Below are positions 7,546 through 15,683 of a DNA stretch of 32,063 nucleotides, piece by piece. This DNA is from ARK-14 sp002899805. Lineage in GTDB: Archaea; Thermoproteota; Thermoprotei_A; Sulfolobales; Fervidicoccaceae. The notes beneath the pieces were generated by a model. That model ran no database searches. It saw only the letters and a program-made list of their open reading frames with translations, and had not been told where the DNA came from. Made by a program: the position numbers and the translations under genes. The stretch spans positions 1-32,063 of the forward strand of contig JBAMMC010000027.1 of assembly GCA_039793985.1 (NCBI GenBank), given 5' to 3'. Positions within the stretch are counted from its first letter, which is position 1, and each line of letters starts with the position of its first letter.

Positions 7546-8475
7546 CTAATAGTAAACGATATAATGCTTTAAAAATCCCCACATATTTTCAAATTCAGAA
7601 TAGCGAGGCATATTGCTGCCTCCTCTTTTCCCTATTTTCAGTGCAGCATAGATAACTGCTCTTCCCAGGGACTCACTAACACTACTTCCATTCAAATAGC
7701 TGTTGAGAAAGGCAGCTGCGAAAGCATCCCCCGCTCCTAGTGTATCTACAGAATAGAATTCTTTTTGTATCTTAACTCTACTTACCCTCCTTCCTTTTTC
7801 GAAAGCCGCTGCCCCCTTCTGTTGCTTCAATATTACTAACGTATTTCCAAGGCGGCTTAGTTTTTCAGCCGTGATTTCTGGGCTACTTCTTTCATCTAAT
7901 TTTTTAGCTTCTCTTCTGCTAATGAAAACAACATTGATTTTTCTTAATATATCTGCTATTGAAAGTTGTACATGTTCCGCCGTTATTCTTCCGATATCCC
8001 ACGATATAGAACCATTGAAACCGGCTTCTTTTATCTTATCAATAATTTCTTTTATAGTGAAAGGTGTTAATGAAGTCAAATGGATATGTGTATTCGCAAG
8101 TATTGCCTCAAGCCTGCGCTCATCTAATAAAATTGGTTCAGCAACATTAAGCTTACTAATAAGGCTCACTTCACCTTTCAAATCCCTAATTACAATGCAG
8201 TAGCCTGTTTCTCCTCTTTCTATTTTTAGCCCTTGTTTTTCTAAACCAACATTTTTTATGAAGTCTAAGAGAATCCTTCCCCTTTTGTCATTTCCTATGT
8301 TTGCTATTAATTTTACTTCATCTTTGAGTCTTGCCAAACCAGTAGCCGTATTTAGCGCTGACCCCCCTGGGGAGACGTAACTTTCTATAATCCGTGCTTC
8401 GTCATCTGGCAATGGAATTTTTTCAGTTACATACTCATAATCAAGAAGAGCATGTCCTATAACGCCAACTTTCAA
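7546..8475 (-). CDS. PfkB-family carbohydrate or nucleoside kinase
   Basis: A 309-residue ribokinase-fold kinase. The N-terminal PfkB motif GGSALNTATGLARL is at 37-50. The C-terminal signature DTLGAGDAFAAAF begins near 243 and contains the catalytic Asp of GAGD. The substrate (ribose, fructose-6-phosphate, a nucleoside and so on) is not predictable from these motifs. The start is TTG, sharing four bases (TTGA) with the stop of the upstream BtpA-family gene, so the two are translationally coupled and probably work in one pathway. Confidence 0.9.
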   Translation of the reverse strand: MKVGVIGHALLDYEYVTEKIPLPDDEARIIESYVSPGGSALNTATGLARLKDEVKLIANIGNDKRGRILLDFIKNVGLEKQGLKIERGETGYCIVIRDLKGEVSLISKLNVAEPILLDERRLEAILANTHIHLTSLTPFTIKEIIDKIKEAGFNGSISWDIGRITAEHVQLSIADILRKINVVFISRREAKKLDERSSPEITAEKLSRLGNTLVILKQQKGAAAFEKGRRVSRVKIQKEFYSVDTLGAGDAFAAAFLNSYLNGSSVSESLGRAVIYAALKIGKRGGSNMPRYSEFENMWGFLKHYIVYY

Positions 8476-9299
8476 TTTGAGAGTCCCTTCGCAGTTTTTA
8501 TGAATTCTTCTGCTCTTTTTCTATCAATTTTATTCCCAGCTTTGCCCCCTTCTTTCAAATATGAACCAACGATAACACCATCGGCGTTTTTCAGTAGTTC
8601 TTTCAAATTAGAGGGATTTGCCCCACTCCCTACATATACAGGTACGGGAGAATGTTTTCTTATTATTTGCAATTCTTTAATTTCTGGAGGTTCTCCTGTC
8701 CTGCTTCCAGTAACAATGACAGCATCAGCTCTACCTCTTTCAATAGTATCGAGGAGAATATCTTTGAGAACATCTTCGACAGATAATCCTCTGTCAGCAG
8801 CAATACTTTTCAACGCCATGTAATACAGGCTGCCAGAATGTTTAACCAAAATATCTGCCATTACGAAAACACCCGGATAATTAAGCCTCAAATCTCGAAG
8901 TCTTGGAGCTTCTGGCTCAATTAAACCCGAATCAGATATCAATGTTTCCACTAGAGAATTTATTCTTATGAAACTCGCTCCAGTTGCTATTGCGATACAA
9001 TATGCCTCAAAACCGGAATTTCTAAGAAGATTGACTCCAACTCGAATACCCGTTGCTTTAACCACTTCTCTCGTAATAACTGCTAGAGCAGAAATTGTTA
9101 GGGGATCACTGACCCTTTTCTGGTAAGGGGCATCTCCAAAGTTTTCTATGATCACTCCATCATACCCTAGTTCTTCGAGCAATTTTGCTTCACTCAGAGC
9201 ATCTTCTGTGATTAAATTTATAGAACTTGTAGAATTGGAGAATGCATTGGGGAGCCTTGGGAGATGTATAACTCCTATTATAGTAGGAAGTTTCGACAA
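8472..9299 (-). CDS. BtpA/SgcQ-family TIM-barrel protein
   Basis: A protein of about 275 residues of the BtpA/SgcQ family. The opening TIIGVIHLPRLP, then YDGVIIENFGDAPYQKRV and the VYVGSGANPSNLKELL stretch are characteristic. The family is named for a cyanobacterial photosystem I biogenesis factor, but this cannot be its role here; archaeal members are thought of as TIM-barrel enzymes of sugar or nucleotide-type substrates. A GTG at 9305 is possible, but it lies inside a GGTG motif; TTG at 9299, five bases after that motif, is the better start. The gene is coupled to the PfkB kinase downstream. Confidence 0.85.
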   Translation of the reverse strand: MSKLPTIIGVIHLPRLPNAFSNSTSSINLITEDALSEAKLLEELGYDGVIIENFGDAPYQKRVSDPLTISALAVITREVVKATGIRVGVNLLRNSGFEAYCIAIATGASFIRINSLVETLISDSGLIEPEAPRLRDLRLNYPGVFVMADILVKHSGSLYYMALKSIAADRGLSVEDVLKDILLDTIERGRADAVIVTGSRTGEPPEIKELQIIRKHSPVPVYVGSGANPSNLKELLKNADGVIVGSYLKEGGKAGNKIDRKRAEEFIKTAKGLSN

Positions 9300-9400
9300 A
9301 TACACACCCCATCTTAAGAAATTGTGATAATTACACTACTATTAAACACTTTCCTTTTTATATTATGATATTTTCGATTTAATTTATTAATTTAAGAAAG

Positions 9401-9632
9401 CGCCGCGGCCGGGATTTGAACCCGGGTCACGGGCTATCTGTATGTCCTCCCCCAACTTTTCATATTCTCTACCTTATATTATACTTATAAAGCTTTCTTT
9501 TCTGTTTAAGTTAAAGACCTTAAGATCATATGCTTATTCTCACTACTAATTCCTTCTTTCCGAAAATAATAGGATCATGGGGGAAGGACATACGACAGGC
9601 CCGCATACTAGGCCAGGCTATACTACCGCGGC
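9401..9632 (-). tRNA. trnD: tRNA-Asp (GTC) with 157-nt intron
   Basis: Read on the minus strand, acceptor GCCGCGG (9632-9626) pairs with CCGCGGC (9408-9402), and G73 is at 9401. Positions 8-9 are TA. Anticodon stem CGGGC pairs with GCCCG (9434-9430). Anticodon GTC is at 9596-9594. The T arm has GGTTCAAAT. The exons add up to 75 nt. The intron spans 9436-9592 at the canonical 37/38 site. Its ends (plus-strand 9441-9453 and 9579-9592) are complementary over about 13 pairs with one bulge, so the long AT-rich middle is held on a GC-rich helix next to the splice sites. Confidence 0.93.
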
Positions 9633-9654
9633 TCAATTTTTCCTTGTCTATCCA

Positions 9655-9667
9655 TGGTTATTAAGCT
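9655..9667 (-). promoter_or_regulatory. TATA box of tRNA-Asp, overlapping the permease gene end
   Basis: On the minus strand, CTTAATAA-type sequence lies about 27 bases before the tRNA 5' end at 9632. It overlaps the last codons and stop of the amino acid permease gene (stop at 9661-9663). Confidence 0.4.
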
Positions 9668-11010
9668 TTTTGTTCACCTCCTACATCATCCTTTACTCTA
9701 TTTGGGTTAATGTATTCCAAAAACTTAAGGAAAACAAATACTAGTAAAATAATCGCTATTGCCATCAGGCTCCACTCAAGCTCATATAATGATAAATTTA
9801 CGGTGGAAATAACTATTAGAGAGAACGCAACGACTCCAACCAACAAGCCAAAAGGAACTCTGAAGGGAGATTCTAAATCGTTTTCTCTCATTTTATAAAT
9901 AACATAAGAACCCAAATTTATTATATAGGGAAGGTCTGTTCCAATCACGAGGCCAATTACCATCAAACTAAAGAAATATTGTGGATATATAGAAAGAATT
10001 ATGGAAGGAATCGCACTAACTAAAGTAGAGATCGGGTTGCTTCCACCAATTTTTTTATCAAGATATGCCAGCTTTTTAGATATTAGACCATATTCCGATG
10101 CCATAAATATGGAAGTTCCTAGGCTTAGCATTCCAACCAGCATTGTGGTAAAAATTGCTAGAAAAACGGCGAGAGAAAAGATGATTTTAAAGTAATAACT
10201 ACCACCTACCAATTCGAGTGCATAGGAAAATGGAGATATCTGAGCCTCAGGAACCGAAAGAAAACTCTCATAGGGAACAACAGAGTGAAGCGCTAAAACT
10301 AAGATGGTGTATATAGCAGCAGTAAAAACTAGCGAGAGAGATACAGCTTTTGGTACGTTTTTGTCTGGTTGTTTTATCTGGTTATATAGAGTAGGTATGC
10401 CTACCCATGCCCCATATGCTCCAATAATTATTCCAATTGAAGATAAGAAAGGAGATAACTTAGCTTCAGGGGAGATGAAAATTTTAGAAAAATCTCCTTT
10501 TGAAAGAATAGAAGCAGAGTAAATGACAACAACAACAAGCAAAGACAATGTCAATATATAATTCGTTCGTGTCGCTCTCTTAAAACCAGAAATTGAAATG
10601 ATATATGTTATTACTACTAGCAGTGGTGGTAATACTGGTAATAGGGGAATAATGAATGGGAAAGCGTATGCGAGATATTGAGGAGCTGTTATCGCTCCAA
10701 TAACAATAGCTATAGTCCACCCGATGTAAAAACCTGCTGTTGATATAAAAGATAACATGTCAGAAAGTATAGATTTGCCAAGTACTAATCTTATATAAAG
10801 AACTGGCCCCCCGCTTACTTTATAAGCGCTAGAAAGTTCGGAGTAAATCAACCCAACAGATATCATTAGCAGACCAGTCAACGGCCATGCTATAACATCC
10901 CAACCCCCAATCATTTTCCCTGTAGTACCCGGAAAAACAAATATAGCGAGGCCAAACATCCCTCCTATTCCTATCATCAAAGCTTCAGTAAAGTCTATTT
11001 TTCCAGCCAA
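9661..11010 (-). CDS. APC-superfamily amino acid permease
   Basis: A 449-residue polytopic membrane protein with about twelve hydrophobic segments and the APC-type opening GIGGMFGLAIFVFPGTTGKMIGG, where the unwound first helix binds substrate. Later segments (GPVLYIRLVLG, GAYGAWVGIPTLYNQIKQPDKNVPKA) match amino acid/polyamine/organocation permeases. It probably imports an amino acid. The specific solute is unknown. The start is TTG at 11010. A TATA-like TTTTAAATA lies only about 20 bases upstream, so the message should be nearly leaderless. It is divergent from the cobalamin adenosyltransferase gene, and tRNA-Asp lies downstream. Confidence 0.87.
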   Translation of the reverse strand: MAGKIDFTEALMIGIGGMFGLAIFVFPGTTGKMIGGWDVIAWPLTGLLMISVGLIYSELSSAYKVSGGPVLYIRLVLGKSILSDMLSFISTAGFYIGWTIAIVIGAITAPQYLAYAFPFIIPLLPVLPPLLVVITYIISISGFKRATRTNYILTLSLLVVVVIYSASILSKGDFSKIFISPEAKLSPFLSSIGIIIGAYGAWVGIPTLYNQIKQPDKNVPKAVSLSLVFTAAIYTILVLALHSVVPYESFLSVPEAQISPFSYALELVGGSYYFKIIFSLAVFLAIFTTMLVGMLSLGTSIFMASEYGLISKKLAYLDKKIGGSNPISTLVSAIPSIILSIYPQYFFSLMVIGLVIGTDLPYIINLGSYVIYKMRENDLESPFRVPFGLLVGVVAFSLIVISTVNLSLYELEWSLMAIAIILLVFVFLKFLEYINPNRVKDDVGGEQKA

Positions 11011-11134
11011 GATGATTACCCGGAGTTATTTAAAATTGAAAGAAATTTAAAAGTAACTACCAAAAAATAAGTAAAAAAGAATCCGATACAAATAATAATG
11101 AGCTCTCTTTTGATGGATTTTTGGTAGAAAATTC

Positions 11135-11695
11135 ATGAGGTTCTATACAAAAAAAGGTGATAGTGGAAAGACCTTCTGTTTGAAATACCTAGAATACATA
11201 CCAAAAAACCACCCATTTATCGAATTTGTAGGAAGTCTTGATGAAGCAGAATCTGCTTTAGGTTTCGCCAGTAGTTTAATTCCACAAGAGATTGAGAAAA
11301 TTAAAAACGAGCTTGATTGGATTCAAGGTCTCCTTTTCAGAATCGGCTTCACTGTATCGGGTAACAAATGTATTGATGAAAATGATTTAAAGAGATTAGA
11401 AAATATTGCTGACAAATATTCTATATATATAGAAAGCGTATTTACTTTGAATGGAGGACATCCCGCTTCTGCGGCAGTTGCGATGGCTCGTTCCCTTGTT
11501 AGAAGAGCAGAGAGAAGACTCATAGATTTAATTGAAAAGAAAGAGCCAATTGGAGAAGAAAAACTTGTTTTATCCATTTTAAATAGAATAAGTAGTAGCT
11601 TGTACGCTCTTCAGATAGCGATAAACAAATTGATGAATTATGAAACAAAACCAGTTAAATGCTCAAGTGAAGCTGAAGAATATGGAAGAAAATGA
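11135..11695 (+). CDS. ATP:cob(I)alamin adenosyltransferase (PduO/MMAB type)
   Basis: A 186-residue PduO-type adenosyltransferase, which transfers the adenosyl group of ATP to cob(I)alamin to make coenzyme B12. The N-terminal ATP-binding FYTKKGDSGKTF corresponds to the family's YTKxGDxGxT motif. SLDEAESALGFA and the helix RSLVRRAERRLI, with the conserved Arg-Arg-Ala-Glu-Arg element, complete the signature. The length is normal for the family. The start is ATG at 11135. The stop overlaps the DUF123 gene. It implies use of adenosylcobalamin enzymes such as class II ribonucleotide reductase or a mutase, none of which is in this window. Confidence 0.92.
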   Translation: MRFYTKKGDSGKTFCLKYLEYIPKNHPFIEFVGSLDEAESALGFASSLIPQEIEKIKNELDWIQGLLFRIGFTVSGNKCIDENDLKRLENIADKYSIYIESVFTLNGGHPASAAVAMARSLVRRAERRLIDLIEKKEPIGEEKLVLSILNRISSSLYALQIAINKLMNYETKPVKCSSEAEEYGRK

Positions 11696-12143
11696 AGAAA
11701 AAAGCTTTACATGCAAAGGATACTATATTTTTATATTCTATTTGAGAAAAAACAAGAAAATTAAGATTGGAAAACTGGGGCACATGTCATTTATGGAAGG
11801 ATATTACTTATACTTAGGTTCATCCTTTTTGAAAGGTGGTATTTTACAGAGAATCTTGTGGCATCTGAGAAAGGAAAAGAAAAAGCATTGGCATATAGAC
11901 TATCTGACCACATTAGAAGAATTAGAGCCTATAGAAATTTTCTATATATGTTACAATGATAAGGGAAAAGAACCTTTAATTGCTGAATGCCTGAATGAGA
12001 AAGGCTTCTTAGTTATTGAACGATTTGGTTCTAGTGATGTAAAATCAAAGGGACATTTATTCTTTCTTGGAAAGACAAACATAGATTCAGAAAAGAGATC
12101 AAAAATAACAGATTGTCTGCGAACTCTTTTTAAAAAAGCATAA
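11682..12143 (+). CDS. DUF123 (GIY-YIG-like) family protein
   Basis: A protein of about 153 residues with the whole DUF123 core. This includes CKGYYIFIFYL, the GKLGHMSFMEGYYLYLGSS stretch, WHLRKEKKKHWHIDYL with the conserved HWHIDYL, AECLNEKGF, and RFGSSDVKSKGHLFFL. DUF123 proteins are archaeal and bacterial, sometimes fused to endonuclease III, and resemble GIY-YIG nucleases; a nucleic-acid role is likely but unproven. In the usual C-terminal motif (FGSSDC..SHL) this protein has SSDV and GHL, so two residues differ. The ATG at 11682 overlaps the adenosyltransferase gene by 14 bases; an ATG at 11640 would overlap by 56. The two genes are surely co-transcribed though functionally unlike. Confidence 0.85.
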   Translation: MEENEEKSFTCKGYYIFIFYLRKNKKIKIGKLGHMSFMEGYYLYLGSSFLKGGILQRILWHLRKEKKKHWHIDYLTTLEELEPIEIFYICYNDKGKEPLIAECLNEKGFLVIERFGSSDVKSKGHLFFLGKTNIDSEKRSKITDCLRTLFKKA

Positions 12144-12296
12144 TTATTATAAAGATATCGTAAGCCTACGCTCATTTAACCCCCTTCATTCGCTGCTATA
12201 TTAACATTTAATGAAAGAGTAATCTCAGATTATCTTTGGTTCACGTAGAAATACATAATGTTATGAAAGTTCTTAATTAAAAACCACTTGGAAGAG

Positions 12297-12344
12297 AAAT
12301 ATATAAAATTAATAAAATAAAATATCATATTAACATTTACGGTG
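12297..12344 (+). promoter_or_regulatory. Promoter and GGTG site of the KaiC-like gene
   Basis: AAATATATAAAATT at about 12297-12310 is a good TATA box, and GGTG at 12341-12344 precedes the TTG start by seven bases. The rest of the 12144-12351 intergenic region is AT-rich and shows nothing else I can support. Confidence 0.5.
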
Positions 12345-12351
12345 AGTTAAA

Positions 12352-13137
12352 TTGTCCTCAATCATTAAAAAAATCAAAACAGGTATCCCTGGCTTTGATG
12401 AGCTATTATATGGAGGGATACCCGATAAAAATGTTGTACTAATAACAGGAGGCCCTGGAACTGGAAAAACTATATTTTCGCAACAGTACCTCTACTACGG
12501 TTTATCTATAGGAGAACCTGGTGTACTTGTAACGCTTGAAGAGCATCCCGTTCAAGTGAGAAGAGCTATGCTCTCGTTTGGCTGGGACGTGAAAAAATTT
12601 GAAGACGAAGGAAAATTCGCTTTGGTTGATGCATTTACATCTGGAATAGGTGAAGCGGCAAAGAGGGAAAGATATGTTGTGAAGAGCGTTGATGATGTTG
12701 GAGAACTTGTTGATGTCATGCGGACTGCTATTAAAGATGTAGGAGCAAAGAGGGTCATTATAGACTCAGTCTCCACTCTTTATCTTTCGAAACCTGCTAC
12801 TGCCAGGGGAACTCTTCTTTTAATAAAAAGGGTTTTGGCAGGAACTGGAACTACAAGCCTTCTAGTCTCTCAAGTAAGCGTTACAGAAAGAGGATTTGGC
12901 GGACCTGGAGTAGAGCATGCCGTAGATGGGATCGTTAGGCTTGATCTAGACGAAATAGATGGGCAGTTATATAGATCAATAATTGTTTGGAAAATGAGAG
13001 GTACAGCGCATGATATGCGCAGACATCCTATGGAAATAACCGATAAAGGAATAGTGATCTACCATAACAAATTATTCAGAGTTACAAGAAAAACAGAAAG
13101 CTCAGAATCTGTTTATAGTAACGAAACTACTTATTGA
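12352..13137 (+). CDS. KaiC-like RecA-superfamily ATPase (RAD55/aRadC type)
   Basis: A 261-residue single-domain RecA/KaiC ATPase. The opening TGIPGFDELLYGGIP is the KaiC hallmark. Walker A GGPGTGKT is at 33-40. Walker B VIIDSVSTLYL is near 136-146. Typical post-Walker features are LLVSQVSV and a glycine-rich loop near GFGGPGVEHAVDGIVRL. Crenarchaeal proteins of this kind are RadA paralogues (aRadC/Ral) that bind DNA and assist recombination repair, while other archaeal KaiC-like proteins act in signalling or motility. The lone single domain and the absence of motility genes favour the repair-type paralogue, but this is inference. The start is TTG. Confidence 0.87.
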   Translation: MSSIIKKIKTGIPGFDELLYGGIPDKNVVLITGGPGTGKTIFSQQYLYYGLSIGEPGVLVTLEEHPVQVRRAMLSFGWDVKKFEDEGKFALVDAFTSGIGEAAKRERYVVKSVDDVGELVDVMRTAIKDVGAKRVIIDSVSTLYLSKPATARGTLLLIKRVLAGTGTTSLLVSQVSVTERGFGGPGVEHAVDGIVRLDLDEIDGQLYRSIIVWKMRGTAHDMRRHPMEITDKGIVIYHNKLFRVTRKTESSESVYSNETTY

Positions 13138-13217
13138 TTTTTTAAGTCCAAATAATCGAAAGAGATATGAGACTTTAATTTCATAAACGTAGCAAACGAA
13201 AAAGTAGGTTACCCAAT

Positions 13218-15182
13218 ATGGCAATCGATGATCTGAAGCCAATGGAGAATTATATCTACATAAGAATAATAGAGACATTGAAGAAATCTCTCAATGATCT
13301 ACTGCCTCAAGCCTCTTTCGAAAGAGAATATCTAATAGCTGAACCTCCGGAAAACGTGGAAGCTGATATCTCTTATCCACTGTCGAGAGAAAAAATCGAT
13401 AAAAATATGTATGATAGAATAAGCGAAGAAATAGGAAAGAGATTCATCAGTGAAGTGGAAATAGAAGCTAAGAGTAGAATTCTGAATGGTTACTTGAACA
13501 TAAGCTTCGATAGGAAGCAGTATACTGAAGCATTCTTAAAAGAATTTTTTAAATACAAAAGTGAATATGGAAGGCATAAGAACGCGAAATTGAAAATTTT
13601 GGTCGAGCACACAAGCGCAAATCCCGTTCACCCTCTACATCTCGGTCATGGGAGAAATAGTTCTTTGGGAGATACTTTAGCTAAATTATTGAAATTTTAT
13701 GGAATTGATGTAGAAACTAGATTCTATATTGATGATGTTGGAAGGCAAGTAGCCACACTTATATATGGACTTACAAACCTCATCCAAAACAATATCGAAG
13801 AAATGGAGCGTTTTTCTAGAGGGTGGAAAATCGATCATTGGATTGGAAGAATATATGCAATAACTAATCTTCTCGTTGAGCTAAATATATTGAAAAGAGA
13901 AATAAAATCAGCCGATGAAGAGAAATACAAGGAACTCATCAAGAAGCAAGACGAAATCGTAGGGGAACTTTTCAGATTCAGAGAAGAATTACCTGAAATA
14001 TTTGATGCTCTATCCGAAAAAATACTATCAGACGAAGATCCTGAGAAGAAAATTGCTACAATTTCTCTTCACTATGAGAGGGGAGATCCGGTTATAACTG
14101 AAAAGTATAGATTCATTGTGAAAAGAGTTCTCGAAGGCTTCAGAGAAACTCTCGAAAAAATGAACATCAAATTCGACAAATGGGATTGGGAAAGCGATCT
14201 CATATGGAGTGGAGCAGTGGAAAAAGTTTTGGAACAAGCGAGAGCTTCTCCCTTTTTTTCCTTGGCAAAGGGGTCAGAAGGATTGGACTTTACTTCCATA
14301 CTGACAAATGAAGTTCGCGAACTCTTAAAAATACCTAAGGAAATGGATATTCCCCCGCTTGTCCTAAAGAGAAGTGATGGCACTACTCTCTATACAACAA
14401 GAGACATCGCTTATTCTATTTTCAAATTCAAAGACTCGGGGGCAGATTATGTAATAAATGTTGTTGGGAAAGAGCAGATGTTACCTCAGGCGCAAATCAG
14501 GCTGGCCTTATATGTCCTTGGCTATGAGAATCTCGCAAAAAGGCTCATCCATTATTCTTATGAAATGGTTAATCTTCAGGGCTTCAAAATGAGTGGAAGA
14601 AGAGGAAGATATGTTTCTTTGGATGATTTATTGGAAAGGGCTGAAGAAATGGCTTTATTAGAACTAAAGAAAAGGAATAGAGAAATGAGTGAAGATGAAG
14701 CGAAAAAAGCTTCGGAAAAGGTAGGAAGGGGAGCAGTTAGGCACTTTATGGTCAGCGTTTCAGCAGATAAACCTATGACAATCAGGTTAGAAGATATAAT
14801 CAACTTTGAAAAGAATTCTGGTCCCTACTTGCAGTACACATTCGCTAGAGCTAACAACCTTTTGCGAAAAGCCGGTGACATTAAAAACTCCACTCCTCGA
14901 CTATGTTCAGAGATCGACTCTCTTACCTGGAAGATTGTTAAGAAGGCTAGTGAATTCCCATATGTTATTTATAAGTCTTCTAGGGAACTCAAACCAGAGT
15001 TATTAGTTTCCTACACAAGCGAACTTTCTCAAAAGTTTAATAAATGGTATGATGCCGTTCCTGTAATTGGAGAACCTAATCCAGATTGTCGGGAAATGAA
15101 AGTAGGAATAGTAACAGCTCTGAAAACAATATTCTCTAATTCACTTGAGATATTGGGAATGGAAGCTCCAGAGAGAATATGA
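13218..15182 (+). CDS. argS: Arginyl-tRNA synthetase
   Basis: A full-length 654-residue class I arginyl-tRNA synthetase. The N-terminal additive domain (residues 1-120) recognises the tRNA D-loop side. The ATP-binding HIGH motif is HLGH at 141-144 within PVHPLHLGHGRNSSLGD. The second signature is KMSGRRG near 457, the usual variant of KMSKS in archaeal ArgRS. The catalytic-side LKRSDGTTLYTTRDIAY and the C-terminal DALR anticodon-binding domain (NSGPYLQYTFARANNL onward) are intact. The start is ATG at 13218 with only a weak GGTT upstream. It stands alone between the KaiC-like gene and a long noncoding stretch. Confidence 0.97.
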   Translation: MAIDDLKPMENYIYIRIIETLKKSLNDLLPQASFEREYLIAEPPENVEADISYPLSREKIDKNMYDRISEEIGKRFISEVEIEAKSRILNGYLNISFDRKQYTEAFLKEFFKYKSEYGRHKNAKLKILVEHTSANPVHPLHLGHGRNSSLGDTLAKLLKFYGIDVETRFYIDDVGRQVATLIYGLTNLIQNNIEEMERFSRGWKIDHWIGRIYAITNLLVELNILKREIKSADEEKYKELIKKQDEIVGELFRFREELPEIFDALSEKILSDEDPEKKIATISLHYERGDPVITEKYRFIVKRVLEGFRETLEKMNIKFDKWDWESDLIWSGAVEKVLEQARASPFFSLAKGSEGLDFTSILTNEVRELLKIPKEMDIPPLVLKRSDGTTLYTTRDIAYSIFKFKDSGADYVINVVGKEQMLPQAQIRLALYVLGYENLAKRLIHYSYEMVNLQGFKMSGRRGRYVSLDDLLERAEEMALLELKKRNREMSEDEAKKASEKVGRGAVRHFMVSVSADKPMTIRLEDIINFEKNSGPYLQYTFARANNLLRKAGDIKNSTPRLCSEIDSLTWKIVKKASEFPYVIYKSSRELKPELLVSYTSELSQKFNKWYDAVPVIGEPNPDCREMKVGIVTALKTIFSNSLEILGMEAPERI

Positions 15183-15275
15183 TTTTATCTAGTTTTGAAA
15201 TGAAAAAATAATACGACTGTAGGCTACTTTTATGAACCTAGCCCTAGCCCTAACGGATTGAGCATCATTGCTTGC

Positions 15276-15334
15276 GATGGGGATTTCCTGCTTCTCAGAG
15301 CGACCTCGATCCCCCATCACCTACAGCGGAGGTC
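15276..15334 (+). ncRNA. Candidate pseudoknot RNA in the argS-CBS intergenic region
   Basis: Two perfect helices interlock in H-type pseudoknot order. GATGGGG (15276-15282) pairs with CCCCATC (15312-15318), and GACCTC (15302-15307) pairs with GAGGTC (15329-15334). Together these are 13 pairs in a GC-rich island in AT-rich DNA. A TATA-like CTTTTATG lies about 40 bases upstream, near 15226-15235. A short CCTAGC/CCTAAC tandem repeat lies at 15237-15253. No known RNA family matched from memory: it lacks tRNA, box C/D, RNase P and SRP hallmarks. The rest of 15183-15674 shows T-runs near 15390-15400 and AT-rich promoter DNA for the next gene. Confidence 0.33.
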
Positions 15335-15683
15335 ATATGGAATAAATGATCTTTCTATAAGGGCTATCCATCCCTTCCATCAAAGAAAAAGGATTTTTTT
15401 GCCCCCTTAAACCTCAAAAAGTTAAAAAGTCAGAGCTATATCTTCCCTGGTTGACAAACATGGAAATTTATAGCGAAAGTCGACATGAAATTTCTGTGAA
15501 CTTATATTTAATAGAATCTTCGGAGAAAGCAATTAAGCATATTTAGATCAAGGAGATTTTCAGAGTATACAGAAGATGTAAATCTTAACAATTGCAGAAA
15601 ACCGATGAACTGAGATTGATATTGTAGTGAAAGGTCAAATTATTATCCCCAAGATCTATAATAATCTAAAATAGGTGCTGAAA

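Noticed and set aside
15237..15253. Telomere-like CCTAGC/CCTAAC repeat
   Set aside because: Only about three degenerate units, inside a circular-chromosome lineage; treated as part of the candidate RNA region.
15590..15640. Box C/D-like GATGAACTGAGATTGATA near 15605
   Set aside because: CTGA and a TGATA box are close together, but no proper C box with guide spacing and no terminal stem can be built.
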